Numbered from the stretch's first letter, positions 33,194 through 45,629 are shown. The stretch: DNA of 64,000 nt from Chenopodium formosanum (GCA_024500155.1 CM044862.1:41984001-42048000), one strand, 5' to 3'. Notes: generated from the letters alone by a model not told the origin. A program made the numbers and translations.

Positions 33194-35464
33194 ACAAGTT
33201 AAACCTTCCGCGTTGAAATTGGAACGTCAGTTTTAATTGGTTTTCGATATTTCAAACTAAGGGAGAAATAATGAGCTTATTCAAACAGACAAAAAGAAGA
33301 GAAAAGACAAGAATATACACTAACTCAATTTCGTAGGAATCACGGTCAATTTTAGCAACTAAAGAAAAGCCATTTAAACCCCTAGATCGCCCTAGAGGAC
33401 GAGTGATGCTCTCGTAAAGGTTTCCTAAGAGATTAATCTATAACTCTCATAATAATACAAACAAGGCAAAGCATGAAGAAGAAAATCCGAAGAAAAGCAA
33501 AACAAACTAGTGTTTTTGAAAGGACTTTTCCAAATGTACATGCACAAGTGAATGCAAATATTTCTAAACAAGTATTGGAGTGCACATTCCAAGATACCCG
33601 AGGTGGATTGAAACATAAATATGCTAAGCATAGAAACTAGAGAAACGCAATCCACTTTCATCCCAAACGGTCTTACCACGTTCACCCTACTAGTCTCATA
33701 TCTTCTCCTAGTGAGCATCTCAAAAGTTCCACGAAGGAATAAAAAAAAAGAGATAATTTTGGGCTACTCGACGTCTTGACAATGCATCCCCTTTCCTTTG
33801 GCTTTAACTCATAATGCCCTCCCCCGATATATGACTCAACCTCTAGGTCGAAAGGTCTTTCCCAATGGTTGTAACGTAAGGGCAAAAAAGGTTTGGGGTA
33901 GGCTAAAATTTTAAAATTTGGTAGTATCCCTAATAGTGAAGCAAAGAACGGGTCCTTTCTTGGAATCACAATCAAGTAGTCACCAAACAAAAACAAACTA
34001 ACTCCCCCAAGCTTATTCAAAGCCATAATCACAATCATATTTACAAAAAGCGTAAACGCTTCTCCCCCAAGCTTAAAGGAAGCATTGCCCTCAATGCTTG
34101 AAAAGGGGAAAAGGATCACATCAAAATATTTTTGATTTTTCTCATTTTCAACTTGTTTTTTTTTTAATTTTTTTTATGCATAAATTCAAAGCAATTGTCC
34201 TTGCCTCTTTTAACTTTGGACGACTTTTTAAACTTTGCATTTATTATGTCCTTGCCTTTTTTAACTTTGGACGGCTTTTTCTAACATACATTTGCCATAT
34301 TCACAAAATATACACAAATCACAAGCTTGCTTAGCTTACAAAAGGAACCAATGTCCATACTTATAAACAACAAACTCTAAAAATATGATCATTTGCTTCA
34401 CAAAAACCATAAATGGAACAAAAAGAAATAAAAGGCTCAAAATTCTAAAGATGTGGCTTGAAAAGAAGGGAAAAGGCTCAAATGGTTAGTACAAAGGCAA
34501 ATGTAAACCCAATGAACTAAAAAGAAAGAAATTAAACTAGAAAAGAAAAATTACCACCCCGAAAAGATGCCTTTGTCCTCCCTAGATGGCTCGATCTCGT
34601 ATTTGAGAATTATGAGTCAAGATTCTAGATTAGGTCCGCAATAGTCAAGGATCCATGCCTTTCATGCAAATATATGTTTAAGGCTTGAAAAATAATGAAC
34701 CTCACATGGATGTAGCAAAAACTCGCTATTGGTGTCAATTCAACTATAGGAAGCAACTACCAACATGCTACAAACAAATAGAATTCGGTTTCATGGTCCC
34801 ACTAGTTCTAACCAACTACCTTAGCATGCTTTATCCTAGAATCAACCAAGCGTACTCTCAAACTGTGCACACCGTTACCATTTAAGAAGAAAAGCATTCA
34901 ACAATACAAGTCTAAAAGTATTATGTCCAAAACAGAACAAAACAAAACACATTGCAAATTTGCCTTGATAGAAACAAAAATCTTTTTGGGATTCTTCAAA
35001 ATAAAGAACATGGAAAAGCATATACAAAGGTGCGTAGAATATATGAATAAACATCCCATTAAACATGATAGAATACCCTCCCCCAACCTTGAATGAGACA
35101 ATACACTCAAACATAAATCATAGAAACCATGGGAGGGGAAAAAAAAAAGAAGAGCGATCAAATAAACCAACATACGTCCAATAAGTCATCATCCACTTGA
35201 GAAAGAGCAAGGAAGGATATTACCGGATATTAGGTGGGTGTAAATACCCGCTAATGACCCAATTAAACCTTTCAAAGCTAATTTCTCAAGAATTGAACCT
35301 TGCCTTCCATATGCTAGCAAACATAGGAGTCAAACTTCCTTGATTCTTGATCCAAATCGAAGCACCAAAGTATATCAAGTCATGTACCTAGAAAAAGGAA
35401 CACAAACATTTCCAATGAGAAAATCTATTCTAAAAAAGAAAATAAAATGAAAGCAATAAAACAC

Positions 35465-36205
35465 GGGTTACTTCCCGAGAAAGGCTTGCTTAAGGTCCAA
35501 GCTTGACCACTCTAGTAAATAATATTGCAACGAACGCAAGAGCTTGTCAAATGCACTACTACACATTTCATAAGAAAGTGAGTGTGCACATGACAAAAAT
35601 AAGGCATGCAACAAGCTTAGTGCACACCTATGAGGAGAGAGATGCCAAGAAAAGGAAGAAGAATCAAAAGAAAACTCAACAAAATAAGAAGAAATAGAAG
35701 AAGAAGAAGAAAAAGAATGAAAACTCTCCTCAAAATATTTTTAAGTGGCGACATCACCCTTTTCCTCAATTGGAGACACATGAGACACATACAAATCATC
35801 ATAGACAAGAGGGTCCCCGATGAGCTCATTAACAAAGGAAGGGAGGAATATAGGAGTGTAGGGGATATGGTAGAAACTCCTTGAGAAAGGGACATGAAAG
35901 AAGGTGATAGGGGCTATGGTCTTACTAATGGACTCTTCCTCACCACCATGCCTCAAATCACTCATAAGAGCATAGAAATCAATCGTAGAATCCTTAAAAG
36001 AAGAACACTTATGATCACCATCTCCCTCAAACATCCAACTCCCAAGAGGAACCACACAATCTCCTCCACTACATTCATGAACAACAACTCCCTCAACTTC
36101 CTTAAAGCCCAAAGTCTCAAAACCACGCATGAATGGATGCAAATTCATCTCAAAATCATCTCTCTCCCATGAAGCATTCTCAATGAACTTACTTAAAAGG
36201 CTATG
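35465..36205 (-). pseudogene. C-terminal part of the gag-like gene of C2
   Basis: The minus-strand frame from 36205 reads LLSKFIENASWERDDFEMNL, FMRGFETLGFKEVEGVVVH and HVPFSRSFYHIPYTPIFLPS, which align with residues of the C protein (LLKEFIGNASWERDEFERNL and so on). It ends in a broken Ser/Phe/Leu-rich tract before the conserved stop hairpin near 35465-35482. Solo LTR F interrupts the frame at 36206. The larger open frame starting at 36238 includes LTR sequence and is not native. Confidence 0.75.
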
Positions 36206-38594
36206 TGTAGACACCCAAATGTGTGTCCCCAAAACCAAACCCAGTGATGAATACCTTTCATGTCATTTGATTATTGAACAAGGTGAAAGTGTGAAAAGTC
36301 TAGTGATGAGGATGTTTTTATTAAAATATCTCTTCTTTCTGTTTTTTAAAAATATTTCTTTTCTTACCCTATTTTTGAAAAATGTGCATTCAAGTTTATT
36401 TTAGTCCATGATATGGGTCCAATAATAGTGTAGCTGGATGGGGTTTGAAAATACCTTTCCAACGATATATTATAAGCTCAATTCCGATGAATAATGAGGA
36501 AGTTATGGCCAAAATACTAAACTTGGCCCAGTTTGGTTTTTATATGCAGCTCAATGATCTAGAGTAGGGCCTATTATTAATTATCATTCGTAAAGCTATT
36601 AGGATTGATTATAGTTTTCTAGAATACTCTAGAAGGTTCTTTTAAATCCTAATGGAGTTTGGATTGTAATTATGTGTTAAAAAGTTTGAAATTGAATAAA
36701 ACTACTCCTTTTTAGAATCCTTGTTTTGTACGAAGTGAAATATATTCAGATTTTATTTTCGTGCCTCATAATGTTTATCAAATAGTATTTGGTTGGATAG
36801 ATCTTGAAATTATCTTTCCAATGATATATTATAATATTAAATCCGAGCTATAACGAAAAAGATATGAATTAGATATGAAACTCTATCCAAAACTGACACC
36901 CTTCCACTATTTTGGCCATATCTTTTTATCTACAATAGATTTTAATCTGAATCTAATTGGGTTTGAAAGTAGACTACAAGAGCTTTCCAACGACATATTA
37001 TTCCTTATTTGGACTTTTGGATCAAAAGATATGATAAAAACAAAAACGCATAAAACTGATTATTAGCGCCTGACGACAAGCATTAGCGCCTGGCGCTATG
37101 GCTTGGCGCCTAGCGCTAACCTTCAACGCCTTAGCGCCTGGCGCTAATGTCCAGCGTCTGGCGCTAATCGAGTTATATTCTCGTTGAAACTTTGATTTGG
37201 TTTTTTTATCCATCCGACTGATTTTCTCTATAAATAGCCTCTTAAAATTCTGTTTTCAATCATGAATTCTCAACAATCATCAATTCTCATCAATTCTTAT
37301 TCTTTCTAATTCTTTCTTCTCATCAACTCTCATCAAGAATTTCTTGGTTCTCTCTCCCTCTTTTCTAAGCCTAGTTTTTAACAAACACAATTCCTCATAC
37401 ATTAGCACTAGACACACCTAGCCAAGTTCGAAGTTGCCTTTGCCCTAGACGTGAAAGGTTTGATATTTGTGAGGGTTTGGTCCCAAATCTAGTCTAAACT
37501 TTCTTAATTCTCTATTTCAATTATTTAATTTAATTTTTTGATTTTATTATTTTCCTTGAAGTTACTAACGCGTGTATTTTGTTATTAGAAAGAGATACGA
37601 GGCATCCAAGTAAGTACTTTAATTGATTAATTGATATTGTGATATAGAAATCATGTCTAGGTTGTTATTATGATTCTTAGCGATATGTTAGGGTGTTTTG
37701 AGTTTTGATCTTCCTAGTATCATGTTTAGGGTAACAACTATAATTTCTAATACCAAATATGACCATTATGTTTCCTGCGATGCTTCCTATTTTCTTCCTA
37801 ATATCATGTTAGTATCATGTTAGGGCTATATATTTGATCTTTATTGTTTAGTGACATGCTAGGGTTTGTAATTAATCTTTTTAGTATCATGCTTAGGATC
37901 TTGCTATTGATATTATTCTTTAACATGATTATTATAATTATGGTTATGATTATGATTATGATTATTGTTGTGTTGAATTATATAATTTAACGTAATTTAT
38001 TAATTGGCGAATTGTTTCACGTTATTTGTTAATTGACGGATGACTTATATATGATTTGATTATTATTATGTTGCTTGATGACTATTATTGTTATTGCTTG
38101 ATCACGCCTTTTATGCATGCTTAAAGAGAATTTGTACTTGTAATCACGCTTAATAAGATAATTAATAATCTTGTTTAGGGTTAATATGATTATAATTCAA
38201 GTGATCGCTAATAATAGTTTTATTTGTGCATTAATATTCAACCAACATAGATAAACAGGTTTAGGGTTAATCCCATTGATTGCATGTTAGTCAAAAAGCG
38301 CACATGAATACGATCAGAATAAAGTAGTCCTATTATTAGGGCAGGTTCAATCTTTTTTAGGTTGGATTTGTACCTTCATCCCCAAACTTCCACTCTTGGT
38401 TCCAGACCTATTGGAGGTAACAATCTCCTGGATCGTTAAGGGGTGTAACCTTCACTTCGTGAATGGTTTACAAGTTCCTAAAACTTGTTGGCGACTCTTT
38501 TGCTCTATCTTCTTTCCCTTTGGACGCCACCGTACTTTAGTGTATGATCACAGTGGGGTTCAAGATAGGGGTAATGCTTGAAATATTCCCTACA
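36206..38594 (+). mobile_element. Solo LTR F (2389 bp), Tat-type
   Basis: Begins tgtagacacccaaatg and ends gaaatattccctaca, with the perfect 5-bp duplication ctatg at 36201-36205 and 38595-38599. There is no internal region, so it is a solo LTR. It shares both ends with the D LTR. It contains a palindrome array (37064-37166), TATA box tataaata (37229-37236) and a 3' part with caagttcctaaaacttgttg, similar to the B and D LTRs. Confidence 0.9.
37064..37166 (+). promoter_or_regulatory. Periodic palindrome array in solo LTR F
   Basis: Copies of TAGCGCCTGGCGCTA (a perfect 7-bp-arm palindrome around one base) and variants start at 37064, 37084, 37104 and 37124. A second phase starts at 37132 and 37152. 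The pitch is 20 bp. The last copy ends 62 bp before the TATA box at 37229. The motif differs from that of the otherwise similar D LTR. Confidence 0.75.
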
Positions 38595-39103
38595 CTATGG
38601 GAATTCCTTTAGCACTCAATAAATACATTGGACATAACCTCAAACAAGTCCAAATACTCATGGATAGAAGAGTCACATACATACACTTGAAACTCATCAC
38701 AATCAACAAAGGAAGAGATCTAAAGATTCAAAATATCATCAAAATCATAATCACTTTCGACTCCCTTTCCTTCACTCATATGCTCACTAATAGGACTCTC
38801 ACACACTCTAGGTTGCTCGTGAATATCTTCATTTTCATTCTCAACACACACATTGGATTTGGAGTTTTTAATAGCAAGCGTCAAGGATGATAATTCATTT
38901 TCCAACTCTCCTTTTCTTTTCAATTCTTCATTAAAAAGATCCTTACCCTCTCTAATCATCTCCAATTGGCTCCTTAAAGTTTCCATTATTTGTCTCTCTA
39001 AGGGCCTAAGATTAGGATTCATCTCTAACTCCCTCAAAGATTCATCAATTTGGCTATAGGGGACTAGAGACTCATCATAGGAGTTTAGAAAATGAAAAGG
39101 CAA
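38595..39103 (-). pseudogene. N-terminal part of the gag-like gene of C2
   Basis: The minus-strand frame (best 39103-38720) reads SYDESLVPYSQIDESLRELE, then LERQIMETLRSQLEMIREGK and LKRKGELENELSSLTLA, a coiled coil in the position of the Gln/Glu-rich coil in the C protein, followed by an acidic segment (EGKGVESDYDFDDILNL). The start is lost to the Tekay insertion at 39116, and F interrupts the end. Similarity to C is structural here rather than close in sequence. Confidence 0.6.
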
Positions 39104-39115
39104 AGAAGGTTTACC

Positions 39116-41698
39116 TGTAATACCCTGTATTTTTATTCGTATTTTATTTAAAGTATGTATTTTATAAAGTATTTAAATAGTTGTAATTATTTTAATTAAA
39201 GTATTTTAATTAATATTATTATAAAAGGAAAGTTTATTTAATTATTTTATTTAAAAGTTGGGGATTTTATTTTAAAAAAGTTTAATTTTAACAAGTTTTT
39301 TTTAGGAAGGGGATTAGGAAAAACTAAAAGAGGAAAGTTTAGGGTATAGGGTTAGTAGAGAAGGGGTATAAATATCCCACTTATGAGGCAAATCAAACTT
39401 TGCCCAGAGTGGAGAAAACCCAAGGTAAGCTTCTCCCCTTTTCTCCTTACTTTTCTTTCTTTTTTTTTTCTTCCTCTTTCCCTTCCCCTTTGTCACGGCC
39501 GACCACCACCACCACCACACACGTGGCCGGACCACCACCGTACATCACCGCGCGCCACTAGCACACGATCAGCAGCCGCGGCGGCACAGGCGGCAGCAGC
39601 CCAGCCGTGCTGTGGTGGCTGTTGCTGCTGCTGCTCGGTGTTCCTCGAAAAAAAAAAAAGATTAAATCTTTCTTATTCTAATTTAATCTATGCTTAGATC
39701 TAATTATAAATTATAAGTTTTGGGATTAAATTTTGATGTTTGAATGTTGTAATTATGTTAATTAATTTTCAGCTTTGGTTTTAATTTAAAAAGCCCCAAT
39801 TTTTGAAACCCTAGGTTCTTGATTTATGAAATTATGAAAGTATATGATGTATGAATGTTTAGATCTTCAATTTAAGTGCTTTGAGACCAAATTACAGCAA
39901 GTTTTAATTAGAAATAAAGTGCTGAAATTTTATGTAGAACCCTAAATATTATGTTTTTGAAGGAAATTTAAATTACCCATTAAGTGGGACTTAATTAGAG
40001 TTTTTTAAATATAATTTCAGCTTATTCTAATTATTCTAAGAGGGATTTTAGGATAGTATATATTGCTGGAAATTTTTTTAGAGTGGGTTTTAATGGTCTA
40101 TTATAATTTTAATGTGTAGGAGACTTCGAAGTGAGCAATTTTTACTAGTTATGACGATTTTAAGATCGTATTCAAGGTACGTTCGCGTACTTAGCATATT
40201 TTGATGATGTAGAATCATGCTAGGTTTAATTTCAATCAATTACAAGTAGTATCATGCTAAGGTTTATGTATTGAATTGTGAATTATTGGTGTTGATGATT
40301 GAACTGTGAAGCATGAATTATTTGTGATGGTTTATGGATTGGAAAATTATATTTTTGGCATGATTATATGGACTACATATTTATTTATGGCATGATAGAG
40401 AGCATGTTTAATTAAACTAATTGTTTAATTATGTTTGGAATATTGAAAGGAAATTTTATTATGGTTCATATAATTTTTATTGATGCTTTAAGCATGAGAA
40501 ATGAGCTATATAAGTGTCTATGTACACAAGGAATAAATTGTATGTCGGTGCCTTTGTGCACTTAAGGTGTTTTTAACACCGAGGGATAGGATTTTTGACG
40601 CATTATGCGTTTAAGGTGTCTTTGACACTGAGGTAGAATTAAAGAGGGTTCAACAATAAATAATATGTGGTCACTAATTATTCAAGAATTAAATTGGTAT
40701 GGTTGTTTGATTGAATAATTATTGTTGATTGAATTATTATGCTTTGAGAGTCATCACCAAGTCTAATAATATGTAAATAACGTAAAGTGAAAGAGATTAC
40801 GCACCAAAACTCTTGGAACGTATATACCTTGAGTATGAACAATGGGGGGGGGGTTATGGGGCTTTATATTTAACCATAACTTCCAATGGAGTACAGGACG
40901 CTGTATATTCCTTTTTATTATTTATTATGCGTAGGAATTCCGCCACCTTTGTGTGGTTTGTCGCTGGCACGGTTAGCTCATGTGCTAGTTAACCTCAAAT
41001 TTTATTTGGGGGAGGTTAATAGGTGGAAACCCGTTCGATGCGTAATCAATGCAAAATGAATTAATTATTGTCTAGTCATTGTGTCTTGTTGATTGTTGGG
41101 TGTGCTTGTAAACAGGTACAATGAGGTAAGTGTGTGTGATGATAGGAGAATGCATGTTAGTGTGTTTAGTTACGCTTATGTACTCAGCTTTGCTGATTGT
41201 GTGTGTTGTTTGTGTCTGGCCATGTCTTTATCTTTGCCCTACGATGATCCATTTTAATGGAGAGTAGTGGGGGCAAGTAGAGATATACTTTCAGGTATTG
41301 AAGCATGTTCATGACGGGGCATGAGTGAAGAGGGAATCATTCTAGCTTCCATTAGGATATGTTTTGCTTTATGCATTGAATGTTTTATCATATTACTTTG
41401 TGGACTAACACAAAAAGTTTGGTTGTTTTGATTTTTGAATAAGGGCCTTAAATGGTTCCAAGTTGTGGTGGGTTTTATTAGACTTTGGTTTTGTTGATTT
41501 TCAACTTTGTTTTTGTTGGTTTGTTTTTTTTAAATTGTGTTATTTAAATAGTTTTGGTTTTTAAGTCTTCCGCTGTGTATCTTTGATATTTGCCTTAACC
41601 ATTTTCACGGTGGCGGTAATGTCTTAGATATTCCTATTGTAAGTTTTATACAGGGCAAAACAGGTATTTTAAAATAAAGGAATTTCTAGGGTGTTACA
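39116..41698 (+). repeat. 5' LTR of the Tekay element
   Basis: TGTAATACCC...GGGTGTTACA borders, 2.58 kb, with a PBS directly after. A TATA-like ggtataaatatccc lies near 39365. Several short inverted repeats (ggtgtttttaacacc at 40566, acgcattatgcgt near 40599) lie in the middle. A run of G occurs near 40844. No periodic array as in B, C, D or F. Confidence 0.85.
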
Positions 41699-42299
41699 AA
41701 GTGGTATCTAAGAGCTTAGGTTGAGATTTTAAATTACCACTAACACGAAACGTTTTTATTATGATTTAAACTTGGCCAAGTGCTAATTTAATTTTGCAAT
41801 GTCAATTTCATTTCGATTTTATTTTATTTTATTAAGAAGGCCAAATTTTTTTTTTTTACTTTTTATTTCATTTTATTTTAGTTTGGTCCGAAATTTTTTT
41901 TTTAGGGGGACACTCGAATTTTTTTTAGTGTCCGAATTTTTTTTTTTTTTTTTTTTTTTAAGCAGAGTAAAATATTTTTAGTTTGTTAATTTTGCAGGGA
42001 GCAAGGATTAAGGTAAGAATTATGTGTTAAAAGCTTTTATTAATATATTGGTGAGCTTGGGTAGAAAAGAAAAGGGCATATAGACTAGAATTTAATTTCT
42101 TCCCTATGTGCATAAATTTTACTTTAGAATATTCAAGCATGTTGTATGACTAAATGTTGTGATGAAAGCATGCAATATATGGATTATTTTATGTGATTCT
42201 TCAGATTGTGTGATTGAACACTGAACTTTGTATTATTTATTTAATTTTTAATTATTCCTTTAGGGGAGGGAAATCTTTTCTAAACCTTTTCTCTACAGG
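41699..42299 (+). other. Leader of the Tekay element
   Basis: The primer binding site (tggtatctaagagc, 41702 on, with a two-base insertion relative to the usual tggtatcagagc) is followed by poly-T/A-rich non-coding sequence. A pyrimidine tract and cag just before 42299 (ttctctacag) look like a splice acceptor for the next reading frame. Confidence 0.65.
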
Positions 42300-42998
42300 A
42301 TGCCAATTTTTTCTAGCAAGTTTACCCAAATGGGATCTCTCGTAAAGAAAAATAATGAACACCCCTATGACTTTGTAGAAAAGATCAGATACTTTTGTTC
42401 CTACATGAGCAATGTCCTACGGGAGAAAGTTTATGACACCCCTGATCGTATTTCGTCAATGATTGTACATTGTCTTCCAGAGGAGCCCCCTTACCTTGCT
42501 GTCAAACAAAGATTCTCTGATTTTTATCTTCCAGGAGACATCCCAAATTACCGTAAATACAGAGACTATTATGGCCAGTGGTATCCAGACTATATTTTTT
42601 TAACCAAATATCTCGTAAGGGTGGAGAAAGTTTATTGTCAGCGCTTAAACCTTCCCTACCCTGACTACTACTTTGATAACCCAGCAGAGAACAATCCTCC
42701 TCCAAATCAACAACCAGAAAATTCCTCTTCTTCTTCTTCTTCGTCAGGGGGAAGTCCAGCAGAGAATGGAGAACAACAAGAGGGTAATAGTTCACTTAAG
42801 GACATTTCTGATCCAAACCCACCTCCAACTCCAATAATTATAGATATCTCATCGGATAAGGAAGAAGAAGGGGAGTTTATTCCAGTAGAACCTGAACCTG
42901 AATCACCTGAACCAATGGAGGAGTCAAATGATTCTAACTTCGATCCTTCAAGCTACAAGCAATCCACCGACAAAAGGGACAACGTTCGAAAGGATTAA
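42300..42998 (+). CDS. Extra reading frame upstream of Tekay gag, 232 aa
   Basis: This frame lies between the PBS and gag. Residues 1-125 are rich in Tyr/Pro/Arg (DRISSMIVHCLPEEPP, KYRDYYGQWYPDYIFLTKYL) and form no domain I recognise. Residues 140-155 are a Ser run. Residues 175-232 are strongly acidic (PTPIIIDISSDKEEEGEF ... EPEPESPEPMEESND). The IIID-ISSD-KEEE stretch fits the SUMO-interacting motif rule (three or four aliphatics followed by Ser/acidic residues). The ATG at 42300 directly follows a possible splice acceptor, so the real protein could start in an upstream exon. It may be an N-terminal extension of gag, from which it is now separated by 700 bp with stops. Confidence 0.5.
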   Translation: MPIFSSKFTQMGSLVKKNNEHPYDFVEKIRYFCSYMSNVLREKVYDTPDRISSMIVHCLPEEPPYLAVKQRFSDFYLPGDIPNYRKYRDYYGQWYPDYIFLTKYLVRVEKVYCQRLNLPYPDYYFDNPAENNPPPNQQPENSSSSSSSSGGSPAENGEQQEGNSSLKDISDPNPPPTPIIIDISSDKEEEGEFIPVEPEPESPEPMEESNDSNFDPSSYKQSTDKRDNVRKD

Positions 42999-42999
42999 A

Positions 43000-43659
43000 T
43001 CTTATGACTTTCCTCGCAAAGAGTTCATATTCTTTATTTTAAAAATTTTTATTTGTTATTTCAGTTTTAGCAAATAAGTGGCATGACCACATCCGTTTTT
43101 AGAACACACTTTTTATTTTAATATCTTCAGTCTATTTTAATTAATAAACCTTATTTATTTCTTGATAAATTTTTTATTTATAAATTCTTTTGTTTTACAA
43201 ATATTCCATTTCACACCACTATTTGAACACGCAAATAATTAGGTTTCCATTCGTTAATATTAATTTGTTTTAATCCCGATTAGGTTCTAAACTCCTCCGA
43301 TTTTAATGAAAAAGTAGTGTTTTTCGAGTGGAAACAACGTTTTAAGAAAGACTCACTACGTTTGGTAGTGACCACTACCCTCTCGTGGCCAAATTCAGCC
43401 TTTAAATACGATTTTTGAGCAGTTTTTGATTTCAGGCAATTATCGAAATGCTAATCACCCTTCCAAGCAACTTATCTCCAACAAACAACTATAAACCGCA
43501 AACGTCCATGGGAATTATTTTTATATTTATTGTGATGTTTTTATTAATTGATGGTTGGTTAGCAATCAATATTAAATGATAAAGCTATATTAAGGGAAAT
43601 TTTAGCAATCGCTATCCCAAATTGTTAGCTTCACATTTTACTATAAATGTTCGAAAGAG
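43000..43659 (+). other. Spacer between the extra frame and gag in Tekay
   Basis: AT-rich with many stops. It could be an intron or decayed coding sequence, since gag sequence resumes just after a ttcag at 43720. Nothing else is recognised. Confidence 0.4.
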
Positions 43660-43892
43660 TTGTTAAAATATATAAGGGTGTTTGTCTTGAGAGTTAAATA
43701 TAGTTATCCTTGTCCTATATTCAGGAGAAACCAAATTGCAGGGGGACGAAGTTCAGGTAGTGGTGGAAATGATTTGAATCATGTAGTGAGACAATTGGCA
43801 GCGGTTGCCCAAAAATTGGCAAGGAACTCAACTGGTAACGGGGATGCTCAAGGGGAGCTCTTTAAAAGGGTAGCGCAAAGCAAACCACCAAC
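43660..43892 (+). pseudogene. Tekay gag, N-terminal fragment left of element B
   Basis: The frame ending at 43892 reads RRNQIAGGRSSGSGGNDLNH, then QLAAVAQKLARN, NGDAQGELFKRVAQSKPP, which is the conserved start of Del/Tekay gag. It is cut after KPPT by the B insertion and continues at 62318 with YQGEPDPVVLEN. No clear native ATG is seen; the listed frame start lies in unrelated sequence. Confidence 0.8.
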
Positions 43893-45608
43893 TGTAGACA
43901 CCTAAAAATGTCTCCCCAAAACCAAACCCGATGATAAATAACCTTTCACCGCCACTGTTGGTCGGGTTTAGTATTTAATCCCGAGAGTGCTTAAAAAATC
44001 GTATTTTATTAAATTCATACTTTTGAAAGGTCCACGGATTAGTCTTGATGTTTGGTAAAAGCATAGTTTTAATTTTAGCCCAAGGTTGTTAATTAACTTT
44101 AAGCCCAAACCTTTTTATTTTATTTATTTATTATTTATTTTTGGCCCAAACATTTTATTTTATTTTTATTTTATTATTTTCTTATTTTAGCCCGAATAAT
44201 AAAATTCATAAAAAAGCCCGAAATTATCAATCGACACTTAAAAAGCCGAAAGAAATTAGGGTTAAAAATGAATTTAGACAGAAAATTGGACTGGAACTGA
44301 CCGTGTCACGGTACAGTCTGACCGTGTCACGGGAACCCTTCCCGTCTGACGGTGGGACTTCCCGTGACACGGGAGGTCTGCCATGACACGGGATGTTCCG
44401 TGTCCTTTCCGCATAAACCCTTACCGCGTTTTTCATTCCGTTTTCTGAAAATTTCCCGCGTCACTCCAAAACTGTACCGTGTCACGGGAAAGTGTATCGT
44501 CTGACGGTACAGTCTGACCGTGTCACGGTACAGTTTGACCGTGTGACGGGATACTTTTTTAGGGTTTTTATCATTTTAGGGTTCCGTGTGCTCCCTCAGC
44601 ACATTTTCCCTATAAATACCCCCTCATTTCTGATGTACGGGGCAACCAGAATTCTATGATTCTTATTTTCTCTCTTCTATGCTATTAACCTAAACACTAG
44701 CCTACCCTTTTCACTTCAAAAATTCCTTCTTCAAGCACTCAAAAGAGTCCATATTTTACTCGAGGTTCTATCCTTAAGCCAAGGCGTGAAAGGTAGAATC
44801 GTTTGAGGGTTTGGCCCCAAAATCAACCTTATTTTATTTAATTTAATTTAGTTATTGTTTTATTATTTCCTTGAAGTTACTAACTCGTTTATTATTTTGT
44901 AGTTACAAACAAACAGGTTCAAAGTAAGGATCATGCTCTTTTTATTATTATTATTTTTCTAACGATTTTTATGTTGTTGGAATTATGATTAAATTGGTTT
45001 AATATTGATGCTATTATTTATTATGATCACCATATTGCATGTTTAAAGGGAATATGTAATTGAAAATCACGCCTAATAAGATAATTTGGACAACCGGTTT
45101 AGGATCCCTTTTAATCTTATTATTAATTGAAGTGATCACCAAATTTTTAGAATTATGTGTGCATTAATTTTGAACCAATTTAGTTAAATAATAGTTTGGA
45201 GCGAATTGAATTGTTGTTTGTATGCCTTTGAGATCACAGGAATGCTTTTCACTATAAGAATCGAGCAGAGGCCAATACGGGCGAATGTGACTCCATGACT
45301 CACTTCGTACCATCATCCTCGATCCTTCTTTCGTGGTTCCGAACCATATGAAGTTATTAATCTCATGGATTATGAATGGGGTGTAACCCTCACGGGTCAA
45401 TCGTTGTTGCCTTCGTTGTCCCTTATTTGTGGTTTCCTTTTATGATCCGTGAATGGTTTACAAGTTCCTTAAAAACTTGTTGGCGGCTCCCTACTTTATT
45501 TGTCCCTAATCGTTATCCCTATTCGTAATGTCAATTCCCACTTCCTATGAGTGCCAAGCATATTCACCACATGCTTTTAACGTAGGCGCACTTCGAGCGA
45601 CGCCTACA
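43893..45608 (+). repeat. 5' LTR of element B
   Basis: Starts tgtagacacctaaaaatg and ends gcgacgcctaca. It is closely similar to 60622-62317, with one extra 21-bp palindrome unit. TATA box tataaata at 44611-44618, followed by a pyrimidine-rich leader. A segment with caagttccttaaaaacttgt (about 45461) is shared with the D and F LTRs. Confidence 0.95.
44301..44549 (+). promoter_or_regulatory. CCGTGWCACGG palindrome array in the B 5' LTR
   Basis: Exact copies at 44301, 44322, 44362, 44477 and 44518. A sister palindrome, CCGTCTGACGG, is at 44342. One-mismatch copies occur at 44381 and 44497, and a hybrid (ccgtgtgacgg) at 44539. Spacing within runs is 19-21 bp. The last unit ends 61 bp upstream of the TATA box at 44611. 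Confidence 0.8.
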
Positions 45609-45611
45609 ATT

Positions 45612-45629
45612 TGGCGACTCCACTGGGGA
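45612..45629 (+). promoter_or_regulatory. Primer binding site of element B
   Basis: TGGCGACTCCACTGGGGA lies three bases after the LTR and is the tRNA-complementary start site for minus-strand DNA. Confidence 0.85.

Larger units (their letters stand above)
33246..39115 (-). mobile_element. Element C2: diverged minus-strand copy of the gag-only family, interrupted by solo LTR F
   Basis: The minus strand matches the 3' non-coding part of C: the segment with ctctagggcgatctaggg (16480 on) reappears at about 33385-33405, and the agcttgggggag tracts at 34004, 34060 and 35078. The gag-like frame is recognisable at 35465-36205 and, past F, at 38595-39103. The 3' LTR is missing: homology stops near 33245, where D begins. 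The 5' part is cut off by the Tekay element at 39116. So C2 is an old fragment hosting two later insertions. Confidence 0.8.

Noticed and set aside
34875..35173. Minus-strand hydrophobic frames in C2
   Set aside because: They lie in the 3' non-coding part homologous to C 14785-15080 and have no counterpart frame in C.
39383..39697. 104-residue frame with Pro/His and Ala/Cys runs
   Set aside because: Low-complexity translation of a short GC-rich patch in the Tekay LTR.
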